Below, one piece after another: positions 9,104 through 18,934 of a stretch of 64,000 nt of DNA (positions are counted from its first letter, which is position 1; every line of letters starts with the position of its first letter). Both the position numbers and the translations under genes were made by a program. Under the pieces are notes generated by a model. That model was not told the DNA's origin, did no database searches, and saw nothing but the letters and a program-made list of their open reading frames with translations. Origin of the DNA: Hyphomonadaceae bacterium (GTDB lineage: Bacteria; Pseudomonadota; Alphaproteobacteria; Caulobacterales; Aquidulcibacteraceae); assembly GCA_016791445.1 (NCBI GenBank), contig JAEUMP010000025.1:124001-188000 (forward strand), written 5' to 3'.

Positions 9104-10366
9104 ATGAAAAAGGTGAGCGCGATCGCGCTGGCGTTGCTGATGACGACGGCGGCCTCCGCCTGGGCGCAGGAGGGCGGCGACAGGCGCGGCGGTCGAGATC
9201 GCGGCGGCGAACGCGGCGCGGAACGCGGTCCCGATGGCGGGCGTCCCGATGGCGGGCGTAGGGGCGGCGGCGACTGGGAGCCGCGCGGCGCGGCGCCGTC
9301 CGACAGCCGCCCTGGCGGCGCCGGCGGCTACCGCGCGCCGCCCCAGCCTGCGCCGCAGGCGCAACCTCAGCCGCGCTATCAGCCGCCGGCGGCGCCCCGA
9401 CCTCAACAACCCGCGTTCACCGGCCAGGGCGGCGGCGGACGCGGCCCGGACCGCGGCGGCGAGGATCGCGGCGGACGCGGCGGCGGTGATCGCGGCGGTG
9501 ATCGCGGCGGCGGTGGCGGCGATTGGCGAGGCGGACAGCCCGGTGTCGCGCCGGTGACCCCGCAGACGCCTGGTCGCGGCGTGTATCGCGGCGGCGCGCC
9601 CGAAGCGCCCCGCCCGGATGTGGCGCGCCAACCGCGCGGCGGCGACAACAGCGGCCTCGCGGGCGGCCCACGCGGCGGCGGTCGCGACTGGAATGGCAGT
9701 CAAGGACGCGGTTCGGGCGGCGGTTCCGGATCGGGCCCCGGGCAGGGGTCGTGGAACGGCGGCGGCGGACGCGGCGACGGCGACGTCAATCGCGGCGGCG
9801 GTCGTCCCGGCGGCGGCCGCCCGGATGGAGGGCGCCCGGATGGCGGTCGATCGGATGGCGGGCGCGACTGGAACGGCGACCGTGGCGGACGCGGCGGCGA
9901 TGATCGTGGCTCATGGAATGATCGTGGCGGCGGCGGTCGCCATGACAGCAACCGGTGGAGCGACAACAACCGCTCGCGCTGGAACGGCGAACGCAATTGG
10001 GACGACCAAAATCGCTGGCGCGATCGCGGCGGCCATACGCCCGGGTATCACCGCAGCGGATTCCGCGATCGCGATCGCGGGCGCCACTACTACGCGCCTC
10101 ACTACTATCGCTATGAATACTACGCGCAGCACCGCTATCGCGCACCGGCGTATCGCTACCCGCATAACTGGTACGTGCGGGCCTGGGTGTTCGGCGACTA
10201 CCTGCCGCGCGGCTGGTACGAGCCCTACTACTATCTCGACTGGAACTATTACGGGCTGCCCTATCCGCCGATCGGCTGCGAATGGGTGCGCGTGGGACGC
10301 GATGCGCTTCTGGTCGACGTCTGGACAGGGCAGGTGCTGAGCGTCTGGTACAACCTGTTCTGGTAA
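9104..10366 (+). CDS. RcnB-like protein with long Gly/Arg/Asp-rich low-complexity region
   Basis: A protein of 420 residues. An N-terminal signal peptide (MKKVSAIALALL ... AWAQ) is followed by about 300 residues very rich in Gly, Arg and Asp, with repeated RGGD, RGGGD and DGGRPDGGR units and a Pro/Gln-rich patch (about 70-105). The C-terminal segment is Tyr/Trp-rich and matches the RcnB family (PF11776): a GDYLPRGWY motif, then LPYPPIGCEWVRVG and DVWTGQVL. E. coli RcnB is a small periplasmic protein involved in nickel/cobalt homeostasis; the repeat insert here is exceptional in length. ATG 9095 is an alternative start. No metal exporter gene lies beside it. Confidence 0.82.
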   Translation: MKKVSAIALALLMTTAASAWAQEGGDRRGGRDRGGERGAERGPDGGRPDGGRRGGGDWEPRGAAPSDSRPGGAGGYRAPPQPAPQAQPQPRYQPPAAPRPQQPAFTGQGGGGRGPDRGGEDRGGRGGGDRGGDRGGGGGDWRGGQPGVAPVTPQTPGRGVYRGGAPEAPRPDVARQPRGGDNSGLAGGPRGGGRDWNGSQGRGSGGGSGSGPGQGSWNGGGGRGDGDVNRGGGRPGGGRPDGGRPDGGRSDGGRDWNGDRGGRGGDDRGSWNDRGGGGRHDSNRWSDNNRSRWNGERNWDDQNRWRDRGGHTPGYHRSGFRDRDRGRHYYAPHYYRYEYYAQHRYRAPAYRYPHNWYVRAWVFGDYLPRGWYEPYYYLDWNYYGLPYPPIGCEWVRVGRDALLVDVWTGQVLSVWYNLFW

Positions 10367-10373
10367 TCAGTGC

Positions 10374-10403
10374 GGCCCTGCGCGCCCGACGGTGCGCAGG
10401 GCC
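10374..10403. terminator. Inverted repeat between convergent genes
   Basis: A 10-bp perfect stem, GGCCCTGCGC (10374-10383) and its complement (10394-10403), lies between the stops of the RcnB-like gene and the VOC gene. It has no T-tract. Its position suggests a bidirectional terminator. Confidence 0.42.
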
Positions 10404-10410
10404 TCATGAC

Positions 10411-10785
10411 TCAGCCCTGCATCGTGAAGATGCAGATCTTGTTGCCGTCGGGATCGCGGAAATAGGCGCCGTAGAACGGCGCGGTGCGCAGCCCCGGATC
10501 GCCTTCGTTGACGGCGCCCGCTGCGATGGCTTTCGCGTGAACGGCGTTCACCTGCGCGCGATCATCAACGCCGATGGCGACCATCGTGCCGTTCCCGGCT
10601 GTCGCCGCCTTGCCGTCGCCCGGTGCGCCGACCACGAGAAAGCCTGCGCCGCCCTTGCCGTACCAGGTGCGCGTTTCGCTGGTGTACGCCTCGATCACCT
10701 TCGCGCCGATTTCGGCCATCAGCGGATCGTAGAACGCCTTCGCGCGTTGGGGGTCGTTCGCGCCGAGCATGGTGTAGGTGATCAT
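10411..10785 (-). CDS. VOC (glyoxalase/bleomycin-resistance fold) family protein
   Basis: A protein of 124 residues with the VOC pattern: an N-terminal beta-alpha-beta-beta-beta module (MLGANDPQRAKAFYDPLM) and a C-terminal module ending GAYFRDPDGNKICIF, the classic VOC terminus. The substrate is unknown. It is first in a minus-strand trio with two PaaI thioesterases in the order thioesterase, thioesterase, VOC. The start is the ATG that begins the conserved first strand; longer frames run into the thioesterase gene. Confidence 0.88.
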   Translation of the reverse strand: MITYTMLGANDPQRAKAFYDPLMAEIGAKVIEAYTSETRTWYGKGGAGFLVVGAPGDGKAATAGNGTMVAIGVDDRAQVNAVHAKAIAAGAVNEGDPGLRTAPFYGAYFRDPDGNKICIFTMQG

Positions 10786-10801
10786 CGTCGTCGTCCTTCC
10801 G

Positions 10802-11227
10802 TCATGATTGTCCGAGCGCCGCGCGCGATCCCGCCTGGACTTTGTCGAGCGGTATGAGGCGCAGCGTCGAGCTCGCCTTCGCGAGCACATTGCCTTTTTC
10901 GTCCTTGAGCAGGCCTTCGGCGAAGCAGGTCGATTTGCCCGCGCGTTCGATCCAGGCTTCCGCGATCACGACGCCCGGCCGCACCGGCGCGAAGAAGCTC
11001 ACCTTCACCTCCAGCGACATCGGCGCGAACGCGCTGGCGTGCATACTCATCACCGCATGCGCCATCGCCGCGTCGATCCAGCCCGTGACGAAGCCGCCCT
11101 GCACCACGCCGCCGGAGTGGCACATGTGCATGCCCGCCAGATATTCGATCACCGCGCGGCCGCCTTCCATGGAGATCAGGCGTTGCTGGCCGAGCGTCTG
11201 GCCGAGGTGCTGAGGTGCGTCAGTCAT
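10802..11227 (-). CDS. PaaI family hotdog-fold thioesterase
   Basis: A protein of 141 residues with the hotdog-fold signature GGVVQGGFVTGWIDAAM in the first half and a SLEVKVSFFAPV strand. Members hydrolyse acyl- or aryl-CoA thioesters in the cytoplasm. It is one of three PaaI-like thioesterases in the window (also 11273-11692 and 41936-42358). The Gly-Gly/Asp active-site region is intact. The substrate cannot be assigned from sequence. Confidence 0.88.
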   Translation of the reverse strand: MTDAPQHLGQTLGQQRLISMEGGRAVIEYLAGMHMCHSGGVVQGGFVTGWIDAAMAHAVMSMHASAFAPMSLEVKVSFFAPVRPGVVIAEAWIERAGKSTCFAEGLLKDEKGNVLAKASSTLRLIPLDKVQAGSRAALGQS

Positions 11228-11272
11228 GGGAGCGCCTGTCGTGAGAGGAGGTGTTGAAACGCAGGTCGTGCG

Positions 11273-11692
11273 TCAGGTCTGTTGAGCGGCGCGCTTGAAC
11301 ACGCCCGAACCGCGCAGCACGTCGCGGCCATCGGAATGGATCCGCGCCTGCGCGAAGGTGATCTCCTTCGCCGACCGCGTGACTTCCGCCTCGCCGAACA
11401 CCCACTGGCCCTTCCGCGCGGCGGCGAGGAAGTCCATCGACAAATGCAGCGTCACCGAAAATCCACCCGCCGCGCCGTGCACGGCCCGCGCGAGCAGCCC
11501 GTCCAGAAACGTCGCCAGCATGCCGCCATGGACGATGCCCATCGCGTTGCAGTGGCGCGGCAGGACGTAGAAGGCGTGCTCGAACGATCCGTCCGCGTTG
11601 ATCTTGTGGAACATCGGGCCGTTGTGGGTGGTGTAGGGGCCGCGCGGGGAAGGGACGAAGCCTTCAGGCGGCGGCGGAATTTCGTCGGACAT
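11273..11692 (-). CDS. PaaI family hotdog-fold thioesterase
   Basis: A protein of 139 residues. A hotdog signature AMGIVHGGMLATFLDGLLARA contains the HGG loop and Asp expected at the active site, followed by a SVTLHLSMDFLAAARKG strand. It lies just upstream of the other minus-strand thioesterase with a 45-bp gap. The two differ considerably, so this is probably an old duplication or functional pairing rather than a recent copy. Confidence 0.88.
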   Translation of the reverse strand: MSDEIPPPPEGFVPSPRGPYTTHNGPMFHKINADGSFEHAFYVLPRHCNAMGIVHGGMLATFLDGLLARAVHGAAGGFSVTLHLSMDFLAAARKGQWVFGEAEVTRSAKEITFAQARIHSDGRDVLRGSGVFKRAAQQT

Positions 11693-11738
11693 GGGCGGAG
11701 CCTAGCGCGCCTGCCCCTGCGGGCGGAATACTCGCGCC

Positions 11739-12389
11739 ATGATTCGCTACCGCAAGCGCTATTGGTTCATCGCAGGCGGCCTCTCGGCGGTGGCGGGATT
11801 CGTGGACGCGGCGGCGTTCGTGAAGCTCGGCGGATTCTTCGTCTCCTTCATGAGCGGCAACTCCACCAGGCTCGGCGTCGGGCTCGCGGGCGTGCTGTCC
11901 CATGCGGCGATCGCGGGCGCGCTGATCGCGACCTTCGTGCTCGGCGTCGCGGTCGGTTCGGCGATCCCGCGCGGACGGCCCGACGATGTCGGCAATACGC
12001 GGGTGCTGTGGTTCGTCGCGGCGCTCCTTGCGTTGGCGGCGCTTTTGGGCGGCGGCGGACACGACGTTGCGGCCATCGGGCTCCTCGCCTTCGCCATGGG
12101 CGCCGAGAACGCCACCTTCGAGCGCGACGGGGAGGTAAGCATCGGCCTGACCTATATGACCGGCACGCTGGTGAAGTTCGGGCAGCGGCTCTCGGCGGCG
12201 GTGCGGGGCGCGGGCGCGCCGTTCGGCTGGGCGCCGTATCTGGTGCTGTGGCTCGGCATGCTCGCGGGCGCGGTGGCGGGCGCGGCCTCGTATCTCGCCA
12301 TCGGCATGGGCGCCATCTGGATCGCGGCTGGCGCCGTGGCGGCGTTGACGCTGGCGCTCGGGCGGGTTGAGGCGCAGAACCGGGCCTGA
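11739..12389 (+). CDS. YoaK family (DUF1275) membrane protein
   Basis: A protein of 216 residues with about six hydrophobic segments. The N-terminal GLSAVAGFVDAAAFVKLGGFFVSFMSGN block is the DUF1275 signature (Gly/Asp in helix 1, then F-x-S-x-M-x-G-N). The transported substrate is unknown. It diverges from the thioesterase gene across a 46-bp gap that must hold both promoters. Confidence 0.9.
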   Translation: MIRYRKRYWFIAGGLSAVAGFVDAAAFVKLGGFFVSFMSGNSTRLGVGLAGVLSHAAIAGALIATFVLGVAVGSAIPRGRPDDVGNTRVLWFVAALLALAALLGGGGHDVAAIGLLAFAMGAENATFERDGEVSIGLTYMTGTLVKFGQRLSAAVRGAGAPFGWAPYLVLWLGMLAGAVAGAASYLAIGMGAIWIAAGAVAALTLALGRVEAQNRA

Positions 12390-13526
<1,137 letters not shown>

Positions 13527-13531
13527 GGCGA

Positions 13532-13563
13532 ACGCCGGCCCGGTCGTTTAGCCAGACCGGCGT
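13532..13563. terminator. Inverted repeat after ilvC
   Basis: ACGCCGG (13532-13538) pairs with CCGGCGT (13557-13563), with an alternative inner pairing CCGGTC/GACCGG. It lies between the convergent stops of ilvC and the DUF6768 gene and has no clear T-run. Probable bidirectional terminator. Confidence 0.4.
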
Positions 13564-13574
13564 CGCTTCGTGCT

Positions 13575-13943
13575 TCAGCCGCGTCCGCCGCGCGCCATCT
13601 GCAGTTCGATGCGCTTCAGTTCGAGCATGATGCGGTTGGTGTGAATCGACGGCCACATGCCCATCTTGATGATCAGCGCCATCAGGATGAGCGTCGCCGC
13701 AGGCAGGCCCCAGTGCAGCGCGCTGAGAACGTCCTCGGCCTCGAAGAACCGCCACGCCGCCCAGATGCCGCCGAAGAAGAAGACGGCCTGAACGACGGCG
13801 AGCACGATGTGCACCCAGCCGGTTGCGCCCGTGAAGAGGCGCAGCGACTGTTCCACCTGTCCCGGGCCTTCGCCGATCTGGCGCAGCAGTTCACTTTCCT
13901 CGGCGCGCAGCGCGTCGTCGAGCTTGTGATCGATCTCACGCAT
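13575..13943 (-). CDS. DUF6768-like membrane protein, partner of the ECF sigma factor
   Basis: A protein of 122 residues. An acidic, helical N-terminal cytoplasmic part (REIDHKLDDALRAEESELL) is followed by two transmembrane helices (about 53-74 and 88-105) and a C-terminal IHTNRIMLELKRIELQMA helix. It overlaps the sigma-factor gene by 8 bp and is co-translated with it. The Shine-Dalgarno AGGAG lies correctly before ATG 13943; ATG 13949 is too close to it. Location and topology suggest a membrane regulator of the sigma factor; no canonical zinc anti-sigma motif is present. Family assignment is from memory of sequence character. Confidence 0.75.
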   Translation of the reverse strand: MREIDHKLDDALRAEESELLRQIGEGPGQVEQSLRLFTGATGWVHIVLAVVQAVFFFGGIWAAWRFFEAEDVLSALHWGLPAATLILMALIIKMGMWPSIHTNRIMLELKRIELQMARGGRG

Positions 13944-14484
13944 GGTCATCTCCTTCGAGCACGGCGCGCAGTGCGCGGCGTGCATGCATCAGGCGGGTCT
14001 TCACCGTGCCCGCCGGCACGTCGAGAGCGACCGCCACTTCGGCGATGCTCATGTCTTCCAGATGAAAGAGCGCCACCGCCGCGCGCTGGCCCGCGGGCAG
14101 CGTGCGGATGGCGGCGCGCAGGCGCTGCGCATCGTCGTCGCCGAGAGCTTCGACGACCGGCGGTTCCGCTTCGAGATCGCGCTTGAGGGCGCGGTCGCGC
14201 TGCAGGACGCCGATGCGCCGCGCGCACTGGCGCGAGACGATGCGGTACGCCCAGGCCGGAAAGGCCCGGACGTCGTTGAGCCGGCCGAGGCCCCGGGTGA
14301 TCTCCACCCACGCCGACTGCGCCGCGTCGGCGGCGAGATCGGCGTCGCCCAGCAACCGCCAGGCGTGGGCGACGAGACGCCGGTTCCAGCGCCGGGCCAG
14401 CTGCTCGGACGCCTTCCGGTCGCCGGTCCGCGCCGCCAGGACGAGGTACTCGTCGAGCAGACGACGGGTCGCCGCATCGGTCAT
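13936..14484 (-). CDS. ECF-type RNA polymerase sigma factor
   Basis: A protein of 182 residues. Sigma region 2 spans about 24-91 (ARRWNRRLVAHAWRLLGDADLAADAAQ, then FPAWAYRIVSRQCARR). Region 4 spans about 120-173 with the helix-turn-helix MSIAEVAVALDVPAGTVKTRL. Regions 1 and 3 are absent, as in ECF sigmas. ATG 14484 was chosen; ATG 14508 is an alternative. It is followed directly by a two-helix membrane protein that probably controls it. It diverges from the Cu/Zn SOD gene, a plausible but unproven target. Confidence 0.9.
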   Translation of the reverse strand: MTDAATRRLLDEYLVLAARTGDRKASEQLARRWNRRLVAHAWRLLGDADLAADAAQSAWVEITRGLGRLNDVRAFPAWAYRIVSRQCARRIGVLQRDRALKRDLEAEPPVVEALGDDDAQRLRAAIRTLPAGQRAAVALFHLEDMSIAEVAVALDVPAGTVKTRLMHARRALRAVLEGDDHA

Positions 14485-14643
14485 GTCGCCCGCTTCCTTC
14501 ATCGGCATAGAGGTGCCGCCCGGCGGCCCGGCGGTTCAATCGGCGTCGCAAAAATCGTACACGGGCGTTCACGTCATCGGCAGATGCCCGGGCGCCGGAA
14601 ACGGCGTATCGGCGTTTACCCTGATCGCAGCCTTGAGGAACCC

Positions 14644-15234
14644 ATGCTGAAACTCGCTCTGTCCTCGCTTGCCCTTGTGGCGCTCGCCGCCTGCGCTCCG
14701 GCGTCCGGTCCGGTCGATACGCCCGCAGCGCCGGGCGCTTCGCCCGCCCTCGGCGCAAGCGTAGAGAGCCGGATCGTCAATGCGGCGGGCGCGCAGGTCG
14801 GCTTCGCGCGTTTCCGGGAAGGTCCGGCGGGCGTGCTGATCACGCTTGAGTTCAATCCGCGCGCGCTGACGCCCGGCTGGCACGGCGCGCATCTGCACGA
14901 GAACGGCGACTGCGCGGACTTCGCGGCTGGCTTCAAGGCGTCGGGCGCGCACATGAAGCACGGCATGGAAGGCGAGGTGCACGGTCTCCTCAATCCCGAG
15001 GGCCCCGAGGCCGGCGATCTCGCGAACATTTTCGTCGCCGACACGGACGGTCCGTTCGCGGCCGAGCTCTACACCACGATGGTCACGCTCGCGTCGGATG
15101 CGCACGAAGGCCGCCGTCCGCTGCTCGGCGCGCAGGGCGCAGCGCTCATTCTCCACGCCAACGCCGATGACCACGCGTCCCAACCCATCGGCGGCGCGGG
15201 CGATCGCGTGGCATGCGCGGTGATCAAGCCGTAG
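14644..15234 (+). CDS. sodC: Cu/Zn superoxide dismutase-family lipoprotein
   Basis: A protein of 196 residues. The lipoprotein signal has its lipobox Cys at residue 17, then a Pro/Ala-rich linker and a SodC domain. Copper ligands H83 and H85 lie in GAHLHENGDC; H171 lies in the ILHANADDH stretch. Zinc-site candidates are H103, H113 and D125 (GDLANIFV). The GGAGDRVACAVI ending is typical, and C90/C191 can form the conserved disulfide. It removes periplasmic superoxide. It diverges from the ECF sigma gene. Confidence 0.9.
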   Translation: MLKLALSSLALVALAACAPASGPVDTPAAPGASPALGASVESRIVNAAGAQVGFARFREGPAGVLITLEFNPRALTPGWHGAHLHENGDCADFAAGFKASGAHMKHGMEGEVHGLLNPEGPEAGDLANIFVADTDGPFAAELYTTMVTLASDAHEGRRPLLGAQGAALILHANADDHASQPIGGAGDRVACAVIKP

Positions 15235-15241
15235 GAAACAC

Positions 15242-15874
15242 TCAGCCGATCGCGCGATCGAAGATCGCGTTGAATGCCGCGACCGCCGCCTTCGGTCCCT
15301 GCGGGTGGCGCCACACGCCGTTGGAGACCGCGAGAAAGTCGGCGCCCGCGCGCACGAGCGCTTCGCCGTTGTCGACGGTGATGCCGCCGATCGCGACACA
15401 CGGCACCTCCATCAGCGCCTGCCACCATTCGAGGATTTCCGGATCGGCCATGGTCGGCGGCGTCTTGGTGTCGGACGGATAGAAGGCGCCGAAGGCGACG
15501 TAGTCGGCGCCCGCTTCGCCTGCTTCCATCGCAAGGTGGCGGCTGTCGTGGCAGGTGACGCCGACGATTCGATCCGGGCCCATGATGCGGCGCGCTTCGG
15601 CATAGGGCGCATCCTGCTGGCCGACGTGCACGCCGTCGGCGCCGACAGCGTCCGCGAGATCCGGGCGATCATTGAGAAGGAATGCGGCGCCGGCGTCCTG
15701 CACGATCGGGCGCAGGTGCTTCGCCGCAGCGCGGATCGCGGCGTCATCGACATCCTTGAGCCGCAGCTGCACGGCGGACACGTCGCCGCCTGACAAGGCG
15801 GCACGCAACGCATCGGCGAAGCCGGCGTCGAGGCGCGGCGGCGTGATGAGGTAGAGACGCGTGCGCTCGCGCAT
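15242..15874 (-). CDS. thiE: Thiamine phosphate synthase
   Basis: A TIM-barrel protein of 210 residues. Motifs include QLRLKD near residue 37, [24 protein letters not shown] (about 65-88), and the phosphate-binding CVAIGGIT region near the C-terminus. It joins hydroxymethylpyrimidine diphosphate and thiazole phosphate to thiamine phosphate. The ATG shares one base with the stop of the upstream SDR gene (TGATG), implying coupling. No other thiamine genes are nearby. Confidence 0.93.
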   Translation of the reverse strand: MRERTRLYLITPPRLDAGFADALRAALSGGDVSAVQLRLKDVDDAAIRAAAKHLRPIVQDAGAAFLLNDRPDLADAVGADGVHVGQQDAPYAEARRIMGPDRIVGVTCHDSRHLAMEAGEAGADYVAFGAFYPSDTKTPPTMADPEILEWWQALMEVPCVAIGGITVDNGEALVRAGADFLAVSNGVWRHPQGPKAAVAAFNAIFDRAIG

Positions 15875-16725
15875 CACGCGCCCTTCGAGAGGAGCGCTTC
15901 GGTGGCGCGCCAGAGTTTTTCCTGCGCGGCTTCGTCCCGCGATGCGGCGGAGGAGACCGTCTCCCGGCACAGATGGAAATACTTGCCGCTGACGCCCTCG
16001 ACTTCGGGCGATGCCGCGAGATGGATGCTCGTCTTCGCGCCGTCCTCGACGCCGATGGCGCCGAAGCGCTGGGCGAAGCCCAAGGTCGCGCCGACAATGC
16101 CGCGATTGTTCTTGCCGAACTGCGAGGCGACGAAACCCGGGTGCAGGCAATTCGCCGTCACGCCTGATCCCTCGAGTCGCCGCGCCAGAGCGTAAGTCCA
16201 CGCCACGTTCGCGAGCTTGGAATTGCAGTAGGCCGCCCAGCCGCCATAGCGCTTCTCGCCCATCAGGTCGTCGAAGCGCAGCACGCCCGTCGCATGCACG
16301 CCCGACGCCACGCTGACGATGCGCGACGGCGCGGACGCCTTCAGGCGCGGGAGCAGGATGTCCGTCAGCAGCGCGTAGGCGAGGTGGTTGAGCGCAAAGG
16401 TCCGCTCATGACCGTCGACCGTCAGCTCGCGCTTGGCGAAGAAGCCGCCGGCATTGTTCACCAGCACGTCGATGCGCGGCTGCGAGGCGAGGATTTCCGC
16501 GCCCGCCGTGCGGATCGAGGCGAGCGAGGAGAGATCGCACTGGACGAAGCCGAGCTTCGCGCCGTGCGACTTGCCGGCGATGTCGGCGATGAGATCCTCG
16601 GCCTTCGCGCGGTTGCGCCCGACGATGACGACGTGGGCGCCCTGGCCTGCGAGGGCGCGGACAGTGGCGGCCCCGATGCCGTCGGTCCCGCCGGTGACGA
16701 TGATGGTCTTGCCTGATGCGCTCAT
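15874..16725 (-). CDS. Short-chain dehydrogenase/reductase (retinol dehydrogenase-like)
   Basis: A protein of 283 residues. The nucleotide-binding motif TGGTDGIG lies at about residues 11-18, NNAG near residue 90, a Ser in IVSVASGVH, and the catalytic pair YCNSK near residue 167. The long C-terminus resembles the retinol-dehydrogenase/WWOX-like branch of classical SDRs. The substrate is unknown. It forms a two-gene operon with thiE through a one-base overlap. Confidence 0.88.
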   Translation of the reverse strand: MSASGKTIIVTGGTDGIGAATVRALAGQGAHVVIVGRNRAKAEDLIADIAGKSHGAKLGFVQCDLSSLASIRTAGAEILASQPRIDVLVNNAGGFFAKRELTVDGHERTFALNHLAYALLTDILLPRLKASAPSRIVSVASGVHATGVLRFDDLMGEKRYGGWAAYCNSKLANVAWTYALARRLEGSGVTANCLHPGFVASQFGKNNRGIVGATLGFAQRFGAIGVEDGAKTSIHLAASPEVEGVSGKYFHLCRETVSSAASRDEAAQEKLWRATEALLSKGA

Positions 16726-16806
16726 GCTGCTTCCGATTTCGTGCGCCGTTCATGGCGCAGACAGCTGCGCTCGGCTAGGCTTGCCGGCACATCAGGGGAG
16801 AGCGGG

Positions 16807-17454
16807 ATGCGGATCGCAATCATCATGGCGGCAGGCGTGGGCGCGCTGGCGCTGGCGGCCTGCGAGACGACGCCCCGGCCGGCGATGACGAGCGCCCAGT
16901 GCGCGGTCGCGGACTGGAAGGCCGTCGGCTACCAGGACGGCGCCGAGGGGCGGCCTCCGGAACGGTTCGTGGCGCGACAGCAGGCGTGCATCGACGCCGG
17001 ATACGGCGCTGATCAGGCCGCCTACATGGCCGGTCGTCGCGAAGGGCTCTGGAACTGGTGCCAGCCGGAGCGCGCCTTCCGCCTCGGCATGGACGGCGCC
17101 GGCTACAACGGCGTCTGCCCGCCGGAACTCGACGGCGCCTTCCGCGACGCCCACAATGACGGTCGCCGCGCCAATCAGGCCCTTTCCGCTTTCCGCAGCG
17201 CGGAGAGCGCGCTGTCGTCCCTGCGCAATGACCGTCAGGACATCGAGCGCAAGATCGACGCCAACGAAGCCGGTCTCATCGCGTCGCAGACCGACGAGGA
17301 GCGTCTTCGCCACCGCAACGAACTCGTGCGCCTGCGCGAGGAGCGCGCCCGTATCGACGGCCGCATCCGCGAAGCCGACGATACCCTCCGCGAAAGTGAC
17401 TGGACGGTGCAGCGCGTTCGCCGTGAGATCGGCTTCCGGTACGGGAGCTGGTAG
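16807..17454 (+). CDS. DUF2799-type lipoprotein with coiled-coil tail
   Basis: A protein of 215 residues. The lipobox AAC (Cys near residue 19) follows a short signal. The mature N-terminal half resembles DUF2799: WKAVGYQDGAEG, a RQQACIDAGY stretch, and RREGLWNWCQPERAFRLGMDG. The second half (about 125-200) is charged and heptad-rich with long Glu/Arg helices, which I read as a coiled coil. Probably outer-membrane anchored; role unknown. Confidence 0.75.
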   Translation: MRIAIIMAAGVGALALAACETTPRPAMTSAQCAVADWKAVGYQDGAEGRPPERFVARQQACIDAGYGADQAAYMAGRREGLWNWCQPERAFRLGMDGAGYNGVCPPELDGAFRDAHNDGRRANQALSAFRSAESALSSLRNDRQDIERKIDANEAGLIASQTDEERLRHRNELVRLREERARIDGRIREADDTLRESDWTVQRVRREIGFRYGSW

Positions 17455-17512
17455 GCGCTGCATCCGACGTCGCCGCCGGCTGCATCCTACGGGGACTGGT
17501 CGGGAGACAGCG

Positions 17513-18934
17513 ATGATCACACGCAGACCCATCCTTCTGGGCGCCGCCGTTTCCGGACTGACGCCGTCGATCGCGTACGCGCAGACCGTCGCCGACTTTC
17601 TCGGCGAATGGCACGGCGTGCTTGATCTCGGATCGCAGCAGCTGCGCCTGCGTCTCGTCGTGGCGGAAGGGCCGCGCGCGACGCTCTACAGCGTGGATCA
17701 GGGCAACGCCGAAATTCCCGTCGGCACGACGCGCATCAACGGCGCGCAGCTCTCTCTCGATATTCCCGCGATCAACGGCCGCTATGCCGGCCGTCTCGAC
17801 GCCGGGAAGATCGCGGGCGAATTCACCCAGGGCGGCACGCTGCCGCTCGTCTTCCAGCGTGGGGCGGTTGTCGCCGCCGGGCCCGAACCGCTGACCCAGG
17901 CGCGCCTCGCAGTATTGCGCGCGAAGTCGGGCGCGCCGGGATTCGCCGCCGCCGCCGCACACCGTGACGGACGCAGCATCGCTTTCGCCGATGGCCTTCG
18001 CCAGACAGATCGTAGCGAGACAGTGACCACCGGCGACAAATGGCATCTCGGCTCCATCACGAAATCGATGACGGCCACGCTTGTCGCGCGCTGCGCGGAG
18101 GCGGGCAGGGTCTCGTGGAACGACACCGTCGGCGCCGTGCTCGGCGGCGATATCGCCGACATGCGGCCCGCCTATCGCGATATCACCTTCCGCCATCTGC
18201 TCAGTCATCGCGCGGGCCTCGCGAGCAATCTCGAATGGCACGAGATCCTGACGTTCCAGCGCCGGAACGCCGATCCGCGCGCCGAACGCATCGCCTATGC
18301 GCGCATGGGCCTCACGCGCGATCCCGCCGGCGCGAAGGAAACGCATTTCGAGTATTCGAACACAGGCTATGTCATCGCAGGGGCGATGCTCGAGAAGAAG
18401 CTCGGCGCGCCGTGGGAATTGCTGATCCGCACGCATGTGTTCGATCCGCTCGGCATGACGAGCGCGGGATTCGGCGCGCCGGGAACGGCAGGCGCCCATG
18501 ACCAGCCGGTGGGGCACGGCCCCGGACTTGCCGCGGTCGCCGCCGGTCGCACGGACGGGGCGGTGACGGCCTATCCGCCGGATGCGGCGATCAACGACAA
18601 TCCCGCCGTGCTCGGCCCCGCAGGGCGTGTGCATGCGACGTTCGCCGACACGTTCAAATATCTCGCCGCGCACCGTGACCGGACGCCGTTCCTGCGCGCG
18701 GAGAGCTGGAAGATGCTGCACGAGGCGCCGTTCGGCGGCGCATACGCCATGGGATGGCAGTCGGAAGACGGCCGCCTCTGGCACAATGGCTCAAACACGC
18801 TGTGGTATGCCGAAGTGCTCGTCGACCAGCGGCGCGGCATCGTTGCGGCGGCGGCGGTCAATGATGGACGCGTCCCTCTGCAGCGCCCGCATGTGGGCGC
18901 TGCACTCGTCGGCGCGGCGCAGGCGGTAGCCTAG
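17513..18934 (+). CDS. Secreted serine beta-lactamase-fold hydrolase
   Basis: A protein of 473 residues with a signal peptide ending AYAQ at residue 24. An N-terminal beta domain of about 100 residues precedes the beta-lactamase (PF00144) domain. The SxxK motif is S181-I-T-K184, the YxN motif Y281-S-N283, and HNG at 424-426 replaces KTG, as in esterase/D-aminopeptidase-like class C relatives. It is more likely a peptidase or esterase than a resistance enzyme. The stop shares CTAG with the convergent DUF1428 gene. Confidence 0.87.
   Translation: MITRRPILLGAAVSGLTPSIAYAQTVADFLGEWHGVLDLGSQQLRLRLVVAEGPRATLYSVDQGNAEIPVGTTRINGAQLSLDIPAINGRYAGRLDAGKIAGEFTQGGTLPLVFQRGAVVAAGPEPLTQARLAVLRAKSGAPGFAAAAAHRDGRSIAFADGLRQTDRSETVTTGDKWHLGSITKSMTATLVARCAEAGRVSWNDTVGAVLGGDIADMRPAYRDITFRHLLSHRAGLASNLEWHEILTFQRRNADPRAERIAYARMGLTRDPAGAKETHFEYSNTGYVIAGAMLEKKLGAPWELLIRTHVFDPLGMTSAGFGAPGTAGAHDQPVGHGPGLAAVAAGRTDGAVTAYPPDAAINDNPAVLGPAGRVHATFADTFKYLAAHRDRTPFLRAESWKMLHEAPFGGAYAMGWQSEDGRLWHNGSNTLWYAEVLVDQRRGIVAAAAVNDGRVPLQRPHVGAALVGAAQAVA

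Noticed and set aside
8993..9703. Upstream extension of the DUF924 frame
   Set aside because: It is antisense to the RcnB-like gene and low in complexity; DUF924 homology begins at 8992.
9180..9950. Dense short repeats that could be mistaken for a CRISPR array or tandem-repeat DNA
   Set aside because: They are codon-level repeats of a Gly/Arg/Asp-rich protein inside one long frame; there are no regular spacers.
14509..14643. Possible ECF-type autoregulated promoter (GTGAACG ... CGACG) upstream of the sigma gene
   Set aside because: The spacing and -10 do not match a known ECF consensus well enough to list.
17513..18934. Beta-lactam resistance gene
   Set aside because: HNG replaces KTG and the protein has an extra N-terminal domain; esterase or peptidase relatives look the same, so resistance is not supported.
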